A model generated the notes under the pieces. It was given only the letters and a program-made list of their open reading frames with translations, was not told the DNA's origin and did no database searches. 64,000 nt of DNA from an uncultured Bacteroidales bacterium (GTDB lineage: Bacteria; Bacteroidota; Bacteroidia; Bacteroidales; P3), in assembly GCA_937886715.1 (NCBI GenBank), contig CAKZZD010000016.1, positions 124,001 to 188,000 of the forward strand, read 5' to 3'. Shown in pieces: positions 54,338 to 64,000 of the stretch (its first letter is position 1; each line of letters begins with the position of its first letter). Position numbers and translations under genes: made by a program.

Positions 54338-55972
54338 ATGAATAACAGCATTTTTGTATTCCCGAAACCCGAAAACGAGCCCGTCAAAGGCTACAACCCC
54401 GGCAGTGCCGAACGCAAGGAAATCCGCAAAGCGCTCGACGAACTCTACAACAAAGTGACCGAGATACCTGCCATCATCGGAGGCAAGGAAGTCAAGACCA
54501 AAGATATGGGCGAGATCGTGATGCCCACCGAGAATCATCATGTGCTGGCCCGTTACCACAAAGTGGGAGAGAAAGAGGTGAAAGCCGCCATCGCCGCCGC
54601 CATGAAGGCACAGCGCGAATGGGCCGACACCCCCTGGATCGACCGCGCCAGCGTGATGCTCAAAATCGCCACCCTGATCAGCGGCAAATACCGCTATCTG
54701 ATCAACGCCGCCACCATGCTCGGCCAAGGCAAGACCACCATGCAGGCCGAAATCGACAGCGCCTGCGAGCTTGTCGACTTCCTGCGCTACAACGCCTACT
54801 ATGCCAGCCAGATCTATAGCGACCAGCCCTGCAGCGACAAAGGCACGCTGAACTATGTCAGCTACCGTCCGCTGGAAGGCTTCGTCTTCGCCATCACCCC
54901 CTTCAACTTCACCTCCATCGCCTCCAACCTCTGCCTCAGCCCCGTGCTGATGGGCAACGTCTGCATCTGGAAGCCCTCCACCACCGCCATGCTTTCCAAC
55001 TACCTGCTGATGAAGATCTACAAAGAGGCAGGCCTGCCCGACGGCGTGGTCAACTTCCTGCCCGGCAGCGGTGCCCTGATCGGCAACGTGGCCTTTGCCG
55101 ACGCCAACCTCGCCGGTGTGCACTTCACCGGTGGCACCCGCACCTTCAACGGCTTCTGGAAAGCCATCGGCCAGAACATCGACCACTATCGCACCTATCC
55201 CAAGATTGTCGGCGAAACGGGCGGCAAGGACTTCATCTTCGTGCACAACTCGGCCGATCCCGAGCAGGTGGCCACCGCCATCGTCCGCGGAGCCTTCGAG
55301 TTCCAGGGCCAGAAATGCTCGGCCGCCAGCCGCGCCTATATCCCCGCTTCGATGTGGCCCAAAGTGCAGCGCATCGTGGGCAAGATGCTGAAGGAAATCA
55401 AGATGGGCGACGTGCGCGACTTCTCGGCATTCGTCAACGCGGTGATCGACGAAGCTTCGTTCGACAACTGCATGAACTACCTCAACCATGCCAAGAAGAG
55501 CAAGGATGCCGAGATCGTGTTCGGCGGCAACGGCGACAAGAGCAAGGGCTGGTTTATCGAGCCCACCGTCATCCTGGCCAAGAAACCCGACTACAAGTCG
55601 ATGGTGGAGGAGATTTTCGGACCCATCATCACGGTCTACGTCTACGAGGACGCCAAATATGAGGAGACGCTGCACCTGTGCGACCAGACGTCGCCCTACG
55701 CGCTGACCGGCGCCATCTTCGCCAGCGACCGCAAGGCCCTGCGCCTCGGTGCCGAAGTGCTGAAATATGCCGCCGGCAACATCTACTACAACGACAAGCC
55801 GACAGGTGCCGTTGTGGGACAGCAACCTTTCGGCGGCGCACGCGCCAGCGGCACCAACGACAAGGCCGGTTCCTACCTCAACCTGTTGCGCTGGGTGAGC
55901 CCCCAGGCCATCAAGGAGACGTTCGACCCCGCCCACGACTACAAGTACCCCTTCATCAGCTCGGCCGAATAA
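54338..55972 (+). CDS. pruA: L-glutamate gamma-semialdehyde dehydrogenase (1-pyrroline-5-carboxylate dehydrogenase)
   Basis: 544 residues from the ATG at 54338; the open frame upstream crosses the repeat and is not coding. Aldehyde dehydrogenase fold with GFVFAITPFNFTSIASNL (NAD loop), KPSTTAMLSNYLLMKI, the catalytic Glu in KIVGETGGKDFIFVH and the catalytic Cys in FEFQGQKCSAASRAY. The C-terminus YYNDKPTGAVVGQQPFGGARASGTNDKAGS is typical of the P5CDH subgroup. It oxidises glutamate semialdehyde to glutamate in proline and arginine breakdown. No proline dehydrogenase is adjacent. Confidence 0.93.
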   Translation: MNNSIFVFPKPENEPVKGYNPGSAERKEIRKALDELYNKVTEIPAIIGGKEVKTKDMGEIVMPTENHHVLARYHKVGEKEVKAAIAAAMKAQREWADTPWIDRASVMLKIATLISGKYRYLINAATMLGQGKTTMQAEIDSACELVDFLRYNAYYASQIYSDQPCSDKGTLNYVSYRPLEGFVFAITPFNFTSIASNLCLSPVLMGNVCIWKPSTTAMLSNYLLMKIYKEAGLPDGVVNFLPGSGALIGNVAFADANLAGVHFTGGTRTFNGFWKAIGQNIDHYRTYPKIVGETGGKDFIFVHNSADPEQVATAIVRGAFEFQGQKCSAASRAYIPASMWPKVQRIVGKMLKEIKMGDVRDFSAFVNAVIDEASFDNCMNYLNHAKKSKDAEIVFGGNGDKSKGWFIEPTVILAKKPDYKSMVEEIFGPIITVYVYEDAKYEETLHLCDQTSPYALTGAIFASDRKALRLGAEVLKYAAGNIYYNDKPTGAVVGQQPFGGARASGTNDKAGSYLNLLRWVSPQAIKETFDPAHDYKYPFISSAE

Positions 55973-56004
55973 TCCAGTGCCCCCGCTGATATATGAACAA
56001 AAGG

Positions 56005-56034
56005 AAAGCCCGGACCGTATGGCCCGGGCTTTTT
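56005..56034. terminator. Bidirectional intrinsic terminator between pruA and the FKBP gene
   Basis: AAAGCCCGG (56005-56013) with CCGGGCTTT (56024-56032) around a 10-base loop, followed by TT on the plus strand and by CCTTTTG on the minus strand. It lies between two convergent genes and can serve both; the plus direction fits better. Confidence 0.8.
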
Positions 56035-56056
56035 GCTTTCTATAGCAGGACTGCGA

Positions 56057-56665
56057 CTAGAGCACATTGAGCAGCTCCACGTCGAAGACCAGCGCCGCAT
56101 AGGGCGGGATAGCGCCGCCGGCGCCGCGCTCGCCATAGCCCAGATGGTAGGGAATGTAGAAGCGGTACTTGGCGCCCTCGCTCATCAGCTGCACACCCTC
56201 GGTCCAGCCGGCAATCACCTGCTGCAGACCGAATTCGGCCGGCACGCCGCGGCTGTAGGACGAATCGAAGACGGTGCCGTCGACCAGTGTGCCCTCATAG
56301 TGGCACCGGACGGTGTCGGTGGCCTTCGGGCGACGGCCGGTGCCCTCGTTGAGCACCTCGTATTGCAATCCGCTGGGGAGCGTCACCACGCCCGGCTTTT
56401 TGGCATTCTCTTTCAAGAAAGCCTCGCCTGCCGACTTGGCGGCGCGTCCTTGTTCGGCGGCAGCGGCTTGGCGGCGTTCCTCCTCACGGGTGAAGAAATC
56501 GTCGAGCACACGGTGCACCTCTTCGGCTGACAGCTGCGACTGCCGTCCGTTGAGGACATCGGCGATGGCGGCAGCGAAGTCGTTGACGTTCAGTTTGCCG
56601 CGCAGGTTCATGTCATTCAGTTGCAGGCCAATGTTCTGGCCCAAAGCATAGCTTAATTTATCCAT
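56057..56665 (-). CDS. FKBP-type peptidyl-prolyl cis-trans isomerase
   Basis: 202 residues. N-terminal FKBP_N dimerisation helices (MDKLSYALGQNIGLQLNDMNLRGKLNVNDFAAAIADVL) and a C-terminal FKBP domain (VRCHYEGTLVDGTVFDSSYSRGVPAEFGLQQVIAGWTEGVQLMSEGAKYRFYIPYHLGYGERG, ending LVFDVELLNV). No signal peptide, so this copy appears cytoplasmic, unlike Mip/FkpA. It lies 19 bp after the binding-lipoprotein gene. Confidence 0.93.
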   Translation of the reverse strand: MDKLSYALGQNIGLQLNDMNLRGKLNVNDFAAAIADVLNGRQSQLSAEEVHRVLDDFFTREEERRQAAAAEQGRAAKSAGEAFLKENAKKPGVVTLPSGLQYEVLNEGTGRRPKATDTVRCHYEGTLVDGTVFDSSYSRGVPAEFGLQQVIAGWTEGVQLMSEGAKYRFYIPYHLGYGERGAGGAIPPYAALVFDVELLNVL

Positions 56666-56684
56666 TGTACAGATTTTTTGTTTG

Positions 56685-57572
56685 TTATTCGCCCATTCGC
56701 TGGCGGAGATACATCACCATATCGACATTGCGGGGAACCTGAAGGTCGAGCATTCCGCTGACAATGCCGATCACACGGCCCTCGCGCACTGCGCGCAGCT
56801 GGTTGTAGGGCTTGCTGCTGCAGAAGGCGGCAGAATCCTCGCGTCTGACGATGATATAGTCGGGGTCCTCCTTCATCAGCGCCTCCATACTGTAGTTCCA
56901 TCCGGTCACCGACTCGGCAATGTTGCGGCCACCGGCCAGACGGATGATATCGTTGATGAAGGTGTTGCCACCGGCTGTGAAATTGCCCGCCGGGCCGAAA
57001 CCGACCACATAGTAGCAACTCTTCGGGGTGGCATCGGTGGCCGGGAGACTTGCCACAGCGCGCCGCAGACTGTCGTTGAGGCGATTGGCCTCATCCTGAC
57101 GGCCCACCAGACGGCCAATCATGGCAATGTTGTCGTAGAGCCCTTCGAACGACGGCTGCTCGACAACACACACAATGGGCGTGCCCATGCCGTCGATCTG
57201 ATCGGCATTTTTCCTGTTGACCATCGAACCGCAAATGACCATATCGGGATTCATCGACAGCACACGCTCGACGCTCATGTTGCTGATGCCGCCTATGGTA
57301 GGTATACTCTCAGCCTCAGGCGGATAAACACAAAAGTCGGTGCGCCCCACAAGCAGGTCCTGGGCTCCGATAGCATACATGATCTCGGTGACAGCGGGCG
57401 ACAGGGAGACGACACGACGAGGATGCGTGGGGACAGCCACCTTGCGGCCATAAGAATCGACCACGGTGTCGACGGCGGCTTCCTGACGGACGGGAGCCGT
57501 GCAGGCACAAAAGGCCAGCACCGCCACAAACACTATCGGCAAAAGCCGTTTCATGTGCGCCGTTACCATCAT
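56685..57572 (-). CDS. ABC transporter substrate-binding lipoprotein, BtuF-like
   Basis: 295 residues from 57572, which overlaps the fabG stop by 4 bp; MKRLLPIVFV at 57554 is an alternative start. Lipobox FCAC follows a hydrophobic stretch. The class III binding-protein fold shows RVVSLSPAVTEIMYAIGAQDLLVGRTDFC, NPDMVICGS and GGNTFINDIIRLAGGRNIAESV. This is the Peripla_BP_2 family that binds cobalamin or iron-siderophores. No permease or ATPase gene is adjacent, so the substrate is uncertain. Confidence 0.88.
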   Translation of the reverse strand: MMVTAHMKRLLPIVFVAVLAFCACTAPVRQEAAVDTVVDSYGRKVAVPTHPRRVVSLSPAVTEIMYAIGAQDLLVGRTDFCVYPPEAESIPTIGGISNMSVERVLSMNPDMVICGSMVNRKNADQIDGMGTPIVCVVEQPSFEGLYDNIAMIGRLVGRQDEANRLNDSLRRAVASLPATDATPKSCYYVVGFGPAGNFTAGGNTFINDIIRLAGGRNIAESVTGWNYSMEALMKEDPDYIIVRREDSAAFCSSKPYNQLRAVREGRVIGIVSGMLDLQVPRNVDMVMYLRQRMGE

Positions 57573-58315
57573 GCATCCTCCATTCCGCCGCACACCGGCA
57601 TCACATGACTGGTGATATATGTCGACATATCGCTCGCAAGAAAGACGCACGCCAGTGCGACCTCGTCGGCTGTGGCGGGTCGTTTCATGGGTATGCGCTG
57701 ACACCATGTGGCTTTCAGCTCAGGGGGCATCTGGGAGGTCATCTCAGTCTCGACAAAACCCGGAGCCACCACGTTCACCCTGATGTTGCGTGCGGCAAAT
57801 TCCTTGGCGCAACTCTTGCTGAAGCCAATAATGCCGGCCTTCGAGGCGGCATAGTTGGCCTGGTTGTAGTTGCCGGCGATGCCCACCACAGAGCCGATAT
57901 TGACGATCGAGCCGAAACCTTGTTTCCACATCAGGGGCTGCACAGCCTTGGTCATGCAGAAGACCGAACCGAGATTGGTGGCCACCACACGTTCAAACTG
58001 CTCTTGCGTCATGCGCTTGACGGCAACATCGTCGGTGATGCCGGCATTGTTGACCAGAATATCAATACGGCCGAAGTCCTTGACCACATCGGCCACAAAC
58101 TGCTGCGCCGACTGGTATTCGGCCACATCGACGGCATAACCTTTAGCCTTGACGCCAAGCGCGCAGAGTTCCTGCTCCACCTGCTCCATTTCATGGCTTT
58201 GGGAACGGCCGCAGAATGCCACATGGCAACCCTCACGGGCGAAACGGAGGGCAATGGCGTGGCCAATGCCACGGGTGCCACCGGTGACGATGGCAATCTT
58301 ATTTTCCAACAACAT
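57569..58315 (-). CDS. fabG: 3-oxoacyl-[acyl-carrier-protein] reductase
   Basis: 248 residues, a short-chain dehydrogenase with the TGGTRGIG cofactor loop (~11-18), NNAG at ~89-92, catalytic Ser and the YAASKAG Tyr/Lys motif. The C-terminal PATADEVALACVFLASDMSTYITSHVMPVCGG is typical of FabG. It reduces 3-oxoacyl-ACP with NADPH in fatty acid synthesis. It lies downstream of the gap terminator and heads the fabG-btuF-FKBP set. Confidence 0.92.
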   Translation of the reverse strand: MLLENKIAIVTGGTRGIGHAIALRFAREGCHVAFCGRSQSHEMEQVEQELCALGVKAKGYAVDVAEYQSAQQFVADVVKDFGRIDILVNNAGITDDVAVKRMTQEQFERVVATNLGSVFCMTKAVQPLMWKQGFGSIVNIGSVVGIAGNYNQANYAASKAGIIGFSKSCAKEFAARNIRVNVVAPGFVETEMTSQMPPELKATWCQRIPMKRPATADEVALACVFLASDMSTYITSHVMPVCGGMEDA

Positions 58316-58361
58316 GATTGTCCTGTATATCAGATATATTCCTTACTTATTCGGACAAAGC

Positions 58362-58405
58362 AAAAAAAGGTTGAGCCGCGAGGCAAAGGCTTCACGACTC
58401 AACCT
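58362..58405 (-). terminator. Intrinsic terminator of gap
   Basis: Outer stem AGGTTGAG (58368-58375) / CTCAACCT (58398-58405), with a partly paired inner stem (CGCGAGGC / GCTTCACG) and, on the minus strand, a run of seven T (58368-58362). It lies 42 bp beyond the gap stop. Confidence 0.85.
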
Positions 58406-58446
58406 ACATTATACTTTATCGTCAACAGCCCAGAGGCTGAAACCGT

Positions 58447-59475
<1,029 letters not shown>

Positions 59476-59507
59476 TTATAAATAAATTTACCTTATAATC
59501 AGTCTTA

Positions 59508-59515
59508 CAAAGTTA
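59508..59515 (-). promoter_or_regulatory. Candidate -7 element of gap
   Basis: TAACTTTG on the minus strand, 54 bp upstream of the start codon. The -33 position reads TTATG, a mismatch to TTTG. Confidence 0.4.
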
Positions 59516-59716
59516 CAAAAAAAATTGTAACTGCATAAAAAAAACACTTTTTTTGTTTTTTTATTGTCGCAAAGGCTTCGGGAAATGAACAGACACCAAA
59601 CGTGGCCCGGAGCTTGAATAATCATACAATACTAATATCCAGGCAATTAGAAAAAAACGAAACACCATCGGGGCACAAACGGAGCAACAACTGTGCAACT
59701 GCCTGTCAACCAGTTA

Positions 59717-59742
59717 CCAACTCCTACTGCGGTAGGAGTTGG
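59717..59742. repeat. Family B palindromic repeat (short copy)
   Basis: CCAACTCCTAC (59717-59727) and GTAGGAGTTGG (59732-59742) are perfect inverted copies around TGCG. A further GGTAGGAGTTG unit and GAGATGGTA follow, as in the copies at 40830 and 49603. It lies between gap and mtgA. The rest of 59516-59919 has no gene; a GGTCGGGGAC direct repeat occurs at ~59829 and ~59862. Confidence 0.8.
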
Positions 59743-59919
59743 GTAGGAGTTGATAGGGAGATGGTACGGTGATGACATGATGAAAGGGACGAGATCGAGG
59801 TATGGTGGCTGAAAGGGGGCGAAGAAAGGTCGGGGACAGGAGGTGGTCGATGTTGGAAGAGGTCGGGGACGGAGCCGATGGGTTTTTGAAAACGTGGGTA
59901 TGGGTATGACATTATTTTG

Positions 59920-59927
59920 TATATTTG
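59920..59927 (+). promoter_or_regulatory. Candidate -7 element of mtgA
   Basis: TATATTTG followed by C, only 9 bp before the ATG at 59937. If real, the mtgA mRNA would be almost leaderless. No TTTG element occurs at the usual distance upstream, so the call is weak. Confidence 0.35.
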
Positions 59928-59936
59928 CAATGGATT

Positions 59937-60788
59937 ATGATCGACGAAGAGGAAAACAAAAATACAGAATGTGAGGAAGTTGAACCTCGCAGAGTGTTCC
60001 GCAGGTGGTCCGAATTGGGGCTGCTGGGCCGAGCGTGGCGCGTGGTGTGGATGACGGCGGTGGGGCTATGGCTGCTGACGGTGGTGCAGGTGCTGCTGGG
60101 CAGCTTCATCAACCCACCACTGACGCCGCTGATGATCCAACGCTTTGGCCAACAGCTGACCCAGAAAGACCGCAAGGTGCGTTTCGAGCGCGATTACGTG
60201 TCGATCAACAGGATTTCGCCCAACCTGATCACAGCCGTTGTCTACTCGGAAGACGGCCTGTATATGTACCACCACGGATTCGACGTGAAGCAGATGAAGA
60301 TTGCCTACCGCGAAAACCGGCAGGGTAAACGGTTCCGTGGCGGGAGCACCATCAGCAACCAGACGGCGAAAAACGCCTTCCTGCCCCACACGCGGTCGAT
60401 GCTGAGGAAGGTGGTGGAAGCGCACTACACCGTGCTGATCGAAGCGATATGGGGGAAGAAGCGCATCATGGAAGTGTATCTGAACATCATTGAATTCGGC
60501 GACGGCATCTACGGATGCGAGGCGGCGGCGAAGCACTATTTCGGCCATTCGGCCGACAAGCTGAGCCGCCAAGAAGCCGCACAGCTGGCGGCCACATTGC
60601 CGGCTCCGCTGAAACGCAATCCCGCGATGCAGACCCCCTATTACAAAAAGCAGGTACAGAAGATAAAGCAACGCTTCAGCTGGGGAAGTGTAGATATCAA
60701 TATGCCAAAGGAAAAGCGGAAAGAAGGAAGGCACAAAAGAGAGACGCTTTTTGACTTTTTCGTCTGGCGCATAAGCGGAGGAAAATAG
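59937..60788 (+). CDS. mtgA: Monofunctional peptidoglycan glycosyltransferase
   Basis: 283 residues from the ATG at 59937. One membrane helix at ~36-56 (VVWMTAVGLWLLTVVQVLLGSF), then a GT51 domain: AVVYSEDGLYMYHHGFDVKQM with the catalytic Glu in EDGLY (as in the ED-F-x-H motif), RGGSTISNQTAKNAFLPHTRS, KRIMEVYLNIIEFGDGIYGCEAAAKHYFG and LAATLPAPLKRNP. It polymerises lipid II glycan strands and has no transpeptidase domain. The gene for a XerD-like recombinase starts 4 bp after its stop. Confidence 0.94.
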   Translation: MIDEEENKNTECEEVEPRRVFRRWSELGLLGRAWRVVWMTAVGLWLLTVVQVLLGSFINPPLTPLMIQRFGQQLTQKDRKVRFERDYVSINRISPNLITAVVYSEDGLYMYHHGFDVKQMKIAYRENRQGKRFRGGSTISNQTAKNAFLPHTRSMLRKVVEAHYTVLIEAIWGKKRIMEVYLNIIEFGDGIYGCEAAAKHYFGHSADKLSRQEAAQLAATLPAPLKRNPAMQTPYYKKQVQKIKQRFSWGSVDINMPKEKRKEGRHKRETLFDFFVWRISGGK

Positions 60789-60792
60789 GAAA

Positions 60793-61710
60793 ATGGTCGA
60801 AGCGGAACAGACATGGCGACGATACCGACGCGACTTTGAAGCATATATCAAGCTGGAGAAAGGTTTGGCCGACAACACCGTCAGCGCCTATCTGAGGGAC
60901 GTGGACAACATGGCCCAGTTCATGACAGAGCTGAATATTGAGCCAGAAGGCGTTAAGATCGACCATCTGCAGCAATTATTGAAGTCGATTTACGACATGG
61001 GAATCTCTTCGGCATCACAGAGGAGGATGATTTCCGGATGGCGGATGTTCTACAGAATGCTCGTGGCGGAGGACGCGATGAAAGACAATCCGGTGGACAG
61101 CCTGGACATGCCAGGCAAGAATAATCATCTACCGGATGTACTTACTGATGAAGATATTACAAAAATCCAATCAACCTTTGATTTAAGCAAACCGGAAGAG
61201 GCTCGCAACAACGTGATCGTAGAAGTGATGTACGGCTGCGGGTTGCGGGTGTCGGAGTTGGTGGAGCTGAAACTGTCGAACATCTACGAGGAGGAGGAAT
61301 ACCTGCAGGTGATCGGGAAGGGCAACAAAGAGCGGTGGGTGCCGATCAACCGCAGGGCGCTCAGGATGATGATGGACTATATACACACCATACGGTCGCA
61401 CGTGAACATCAAGCCGGGCGAAGAAAACTACGTGTTCCAAAACCGTAACGGCCGACACCTGACGCGGCAGATGGTGTTCATCATGCTGAAGAACGCGGTG
61501 GAGAAAGCCGGCATCAAGAAACACATCAGCCCGCACTCGCTGCGGCACAGCTTTGCGACCGAGCTGGTGGAGAACGGCGCCGACCTGCGCTCGGTGCAGG
61601 AGATGCTGGGACATGTGAGCATCGCGACCACCGAGATATACACCCACCTGTCGCGCTCGACGCTGAGGGAAACGATAGCCTCGTTCCATCCGCACTACGC
61701 CAAGAAGTAG
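60793..61710 (+). CDS. xerD: Site-specific tyrosine recombinase, XerD type
   Basis: 305 residues. N-terminal SAM-like core-binding domain (YIKLEKGLADNTVSAYLRDVDNMAQFM) and C-terminal catalytic domain with Arg in MYGCGLRVSELVELKLSNI, then HSLRHSFATELVENGADLRSVQEMLGHVSIATTEIYTHLS supplying His, Arg, His/Trp and the nucleophile Tyr. XerD with XerC resolves chromosome dimers at dif. Housekeeping neighbours (mtgA) and the typical length favour XerD over an integrase; no dif-like site was identified here. Confidence 0.9.
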   Translation: MVEAEQTWRRYRRDFEAYIKLEKGLADNTVSAYLRDVDNMAQFMTELNIEPEGVKIDHLQQLLKSIYDMGISSASQRRMISGWRMFYRMLVAEDAMKDNPVDSLDMPGKNNHLPDVLTDEDITKIQSTFDLSKPEEARNNVIVEVMYGCGLRVSELVELKLSNIYEEEEYLQVIGKGNKERWVPINRRALRMMMDYIHTIRSHVNIKPGEENYVFQNRNGRHLTRQMVFIMLKNAVEKAGIKKHISPHSLRHSFATELVENGADLRSVQEMLGHVSIATTEIYTHLSRSTLRETIASFHPHYAKK

Positions 61711-61749
61711 GGGCTATCGGCAGAGAATTGTTTTTTTATTTAATAGAAT

Positions 61750-61783
61750 TTTGTGCACGAATTATAAAAAATTCGTATTTTTG
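61750..61783 (+). promoter_or_regulatory. Candidate promoter of the subtilase gene
   Basis: TTTG at 61750-61753, a 22-base spacer, then TATTTTTG at 61776-61783. The -7 element is perfect and the spacer slightly long. It lies 24 bp before the ATG at 61808. Confidence 0.55.
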
Positions 61784-61807
61784 CACATTGCATAATATGT
61801 ACAGAAC

Positions 61808-63919
61808 ATGAAAAAGACACTGATTATCACACTGGCATTAAGCATTTTGACGGTTGCGGGAGCACAGGTCAAGAAATGCGGTATCGACACACGTGCGCTT
61901 GTGGCAGAGGAGATAGCCGCGGGCAACACGACGGTCAACATGCTGGCAAAGATGGTGCCGGGCTATGACAGAAGCGTGTTTGAGAAAGCCGGCATCGTGA
62001 TAGGAGCCGAAGCAGGACAGATTGTGACGATGCGCGTGCCGGTGTCGCAGCTGGGCCTGCTGGAGAGCAGCAAGGAAGTGATCCAATACAGCATATCGCA
62101 CCACATAGCGGCGCCCACGTGCAACAACAACCGCGTTGACACGCGCACCGACAGCGTGCAGAACGGATGGGGCGTGGAAGGCGACACGAGTTTCGACGGC
62201 GCAGGTGTGTATATCGGCATCACTGACTGGGGATTCGACTACCAGCATATCAACTATAACGGATATGGTATAAGCAACTGGCGTCTGGACAAGGCGTGGG
62301 ACCACTTCCGCCTGGCAGGGCCCGCTCCTGCAGGCTTCAACTATGGCACGGAGATTTCCGGCCATACCGACCTGGTGGCCGCGCAATGCGACACATCGAA
62401 CCTGTATGGCTACGGCACACATGGAACGCATGTGGCCGGCATCGCAGGCGGACGGGGAGTGAACGGCAACTACAAGGGTCAAGCGCCCGGTGCGAAACTG
62501 CTGTTCTGCTCGTTCGGCCTGGGAGAGAGCGAATGGATGGACGGCGTGGCATGGATGAAGCGGGTGGCAGAAGACAGCGCCCGCCGACTGGTGGTGAACA
62601 GCAGTTGGGGCATGTATTCGTTCAGCTGCCTGGACGGCCGCTCGCTGCTGAGCCAGGCAATCGACGCATGGTCGGACGAGGGCGTGGTGTTCTGCACCAG
62701 TGCCGGCAACAACGGTGACGTGGACTTCCATATCAGCCGCACGTTCACACCCGAGGTGCGCGACACGATGAAGACCGTGGCCACATATTTCCGCTCGGAC
62801 GAATGTGTGGGCCAGGTGCTGATCCTGTGGGGCGAAAAGGGCCATGACTTTGAGGCCTGCTTCCGCATGCAGGACGGCGACAACGTGTGGACCAGCCCAA
62901 TGTACAACACCGCCGACGGCGACATGGTGGTCTACGACACCCTGATGTGCGGGACGACAGCGGTGCCCTACCGGGTGCTGATGGAGCACATGAATCCGTT
63001 CGACAGTCTGCCACATATCCAGATGGATGTGGACAAAGGAGCTGAATTGCAGCTGTTTTTCACTGCCGAGAGCGGCACGGTACATGCCTGGAACGTGGCC
63101 AACAAGAAGAACCATGCCGGCAACGAAGGATGCGAATTTTCAAACGGCGGACATGCCGGATTCCATACTGGCAACCACTTTTACGGTATCGGCGAGCCGG
63201 CCTGCTCGGCCAAGACCATCAGCGTGGCTGCCCATGTGGCCGATTACTGGAACCCCGACACTACGGTGTACACCACTGGCGGACTGACATACTTCAGCAG
63301 CTATGGACCCCTGATCAACAGCGACCGTCAGAAGCCCGAGGTTTCGGCTCCCGGATCGAATGTGGTGTCGTCGATTAGCTGCTATACCACAGGGTCGTAC
63401 AGCCCGTATATGACCAAGACCCTGGCCGGCAAGACGTACATCTGGTCGTCGATGAGCGGCACCTCGATGTCGAGTCCGGCCGTGACGGGCGTGGTGGCGC
63501 TGATGCTGCAAGCCAACCCGCTGATCACCACCGAGCAGGTGCGCGACATTCTGACCCGCACCGCCCGCAACGACGACCACACGGGCCCACTGCACGAGCG
63601 TGACAGTGCCAGCATCAGATGGGGCTGGGGCAAAGTGGATGCGCTGAAAGCCGTCAACGAGGCCATGCGGCTGGTGAGCATCGACGATGTGGAGTCGATG
63701 CGTCTGCCGCTGCATGTGTATCCCAACCCTGCTACAGGCATGGTGCGCGTGCTGACCGGATGCGGCGAACCTCTGACACTGGAGGCCTACAGCATTGACG
63801 GACGCAAAGTGTACACCGACCGCGTCGACGGAGAAACAAGCATAGACGTCAGCCGCTGGGCCAAAGGAGTGTATGTGCTCCGCGCCGGTAGCCGTACCGA
63901 GAAACTGATTGTCAGATAA
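61808..63919 (+). CDS. S8 subtilisin-like serine protease with T9SS type A sorting domain
   Basis: 703 residues. Signal peptide MKKTLIITLALSILTVAGAQ, a short prodomain-like region, then the peptidase S8 domain with catalytic D140 (GITDWGFDY), H205 (HGTHVAG) and S553 (GTSMSSPAVTG), and the oxyanion Asn in SAGNNGDVD. A ~200-residue insertion between the His and Ser blocks is beta-rich. The C-terminal ~75 residues are a sorting domain (VYPNPATGMVRVLTG, YSIDGRKVYTDRV, VSRWAKGVYVLRAG, KLIVR). It should be exported and cleaved by the T9SS, which includes PorQ at 6220. Confidence 0.93.
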   Translation: MKKTLIITLALSILTVAGAQVKKCGIDTRALVAEEIAAGNTTVNMLAKMVPGYDRSVFEKAGIVIGAEAGQIVTMRVPVSQLGLLESSKEVIQYSISHHIAAPTCNNNRVDTRTDSVQNGWGVEGDTSFDGAGVYIGITDWGFDYQHINYNGYGISNWRLDKAWDHFRLAGPAPAGFNYGTEISGHTDLVAAQCDTSNLYGYGTHGTHVAGIAGGRGVNGNYKGQAPGAKLLFCSFGLGESEWMDGVAWMKRVAEDSARRLVVNSSWGMYSFSCLDGRSLLSQAIDAWSDEGVVFCTSAGNNGDVDFHISRTFTPEVRDTMKTVATYFRSDECVGQVLILWGEKGHDFEACFRMQDGDNVWTSPMYNTADGDMVVYDTLMCGTTAVPYRVLMEHMNPFDSLPHIQMDVDKGAELQLFFTAESGTVHAWNVANKKNHAGNEGCEFSNGGHAGFHTGNHFYGIGEPACSAKTISVAAHVADYWNPDTTVYTTGGLTYFSSYGPLINSDRQKPEVSAPGSNVVSSISCYTTGSYSPYMTKTLAGKTYIWSSMSGTSMSSPAVTGVVALMLQANPLITTEQVRDILTRTARNDDHTGPLHERDSASIRWGWGKVDALKAVNEAMRLVSIDDVESMRLPLHVYPNPATGMVRVLTGCGEPLTLEAYSIDGRKVYTDRVDGETSIDVSRWAKGVYVLRAGSRTEKLIVR

Positions 63920-63949
63920 AAAGAGAGAGCAGTATTATCCTGGCTGACG

Positions 63950-64000
63950 ATGGTCAAGGTGTTCGAAAAGAATATGGGACTGCAGGTGACGCTGATCGTG
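63950..64000 (+). CDS. Possible start of a further gene (cut by window end)
   Basis: An ATG at 63950 opens a 17-codon frame, MVKVFEKNMGLQVTLIV, that runs off the window 31 bp after the subtilase stop on the same strand. Too short to assign; another frame (LADDGQGVRKEYG) is also open. Confidence 0.3.
   Translation, partial: MVKVFEKNMGLQVTLIV

Noticed and set aside
60793..61710. Phage or integrative-element integrase
   Set aside because: Length and motifs fit housekeeping XerD; it sits directly behind mtgA with no tRNA, attachment site or phage genes nearby.

Overview
The window is a gene-dense piece of chromosome from a member of the phylum Bacteroidota, most likely order Bacteroidales. Four things point there. 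Several upstream regions carry the Bacteroidota-type promoter (TTTG, about 19 bases, TAnnTTTG), for example before kamA, the second kdd gene and glnS. Two proteins end in type IX secretion (T9SS) type A sorting domains, and porQ of that system is present. There are many short lipoproteins, and Shine-Dalgarno sites are rare. No rRNA, tRNA, CRISPR array, complete IS element or prophage was seen.

Layout. 1-7290, minus strand: ybbR-like (cut by the window edge), yajC, a DUF1573 lipoprotein, nusB, leuS, lplA and porQ. 7337-11170, minus: lysine 2,3-aminomutase (kamA) and two tandem paralogues of 3,5-diaminohexanoate dehydrogenase (kdd), which belong to the lysine fermentation route. 11502-13047, plus: a TonB-C-domain protein and a GT4 glycosyltransferase. 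13034-23064, minus: an eleven-gene housekeeping run (ABC permease, tsaB, lolA-like, folE, rRNA methyltransferase, rpe, yitT-like, yggS, topB, prmA, truA). 23336-27002, minus: GNAT, DUF2156, DUF1905 and hypothetical genes, rluB and a repeat protein. 27068-27218, plus: a candidate free-standing small RNA. 27228-29831, minus: pheT, with two in-frame low-complexity insertions.

30654-36637, plus: an accessory region that looks AT-richer over much of its length. It holds an ECF sigma factor, two membrane-anchored proteins, five small lipoproteins and a T9SS cargo protein, followed by a broken DUF4248 gene. 37604-40652, minus: a GT39-like glycosyltransferase and glnS. 41114-46749, plus: dnaX (interrupted by an in-frame TAG), dapF, ligA and a PagL-like lipid A deacylase. 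46810-54057, minus: clpB, nitroreductase, C69 peptidase, metallo-beta-lactamase-fold lipoprotein, MmcQ/YjbR-like protein and an esterase, the last four joined by 4-bp overlaps. 54338-55972, plus: an L-glutamate-semialdehyde dehydrogenase. 56057-59454, minus: FKBP isomerase, BtuF-like binding lipoprotein, fabG and gap. 59937-64000, plus: mtgA, a XerD-type recombinase, a T9SS-exported subtilase and the start of another possible gene.

The most unusual signals are the in-frame amber codon of dnaX placed right after the clamp-loader core; two families of intergenic palindromic repeats (TTGTACG type, four places; CTCCTACC type, three places); a low-complexity repeat that fills the leuS-nusB spacer and also interrupts pheT twice in frame; a 20-bp dispersed repeat that appears to have broken a DUF4248 gene; and the small RNA with its own promoter and terminator. 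All calls come from reading the sequence; no database search was run.
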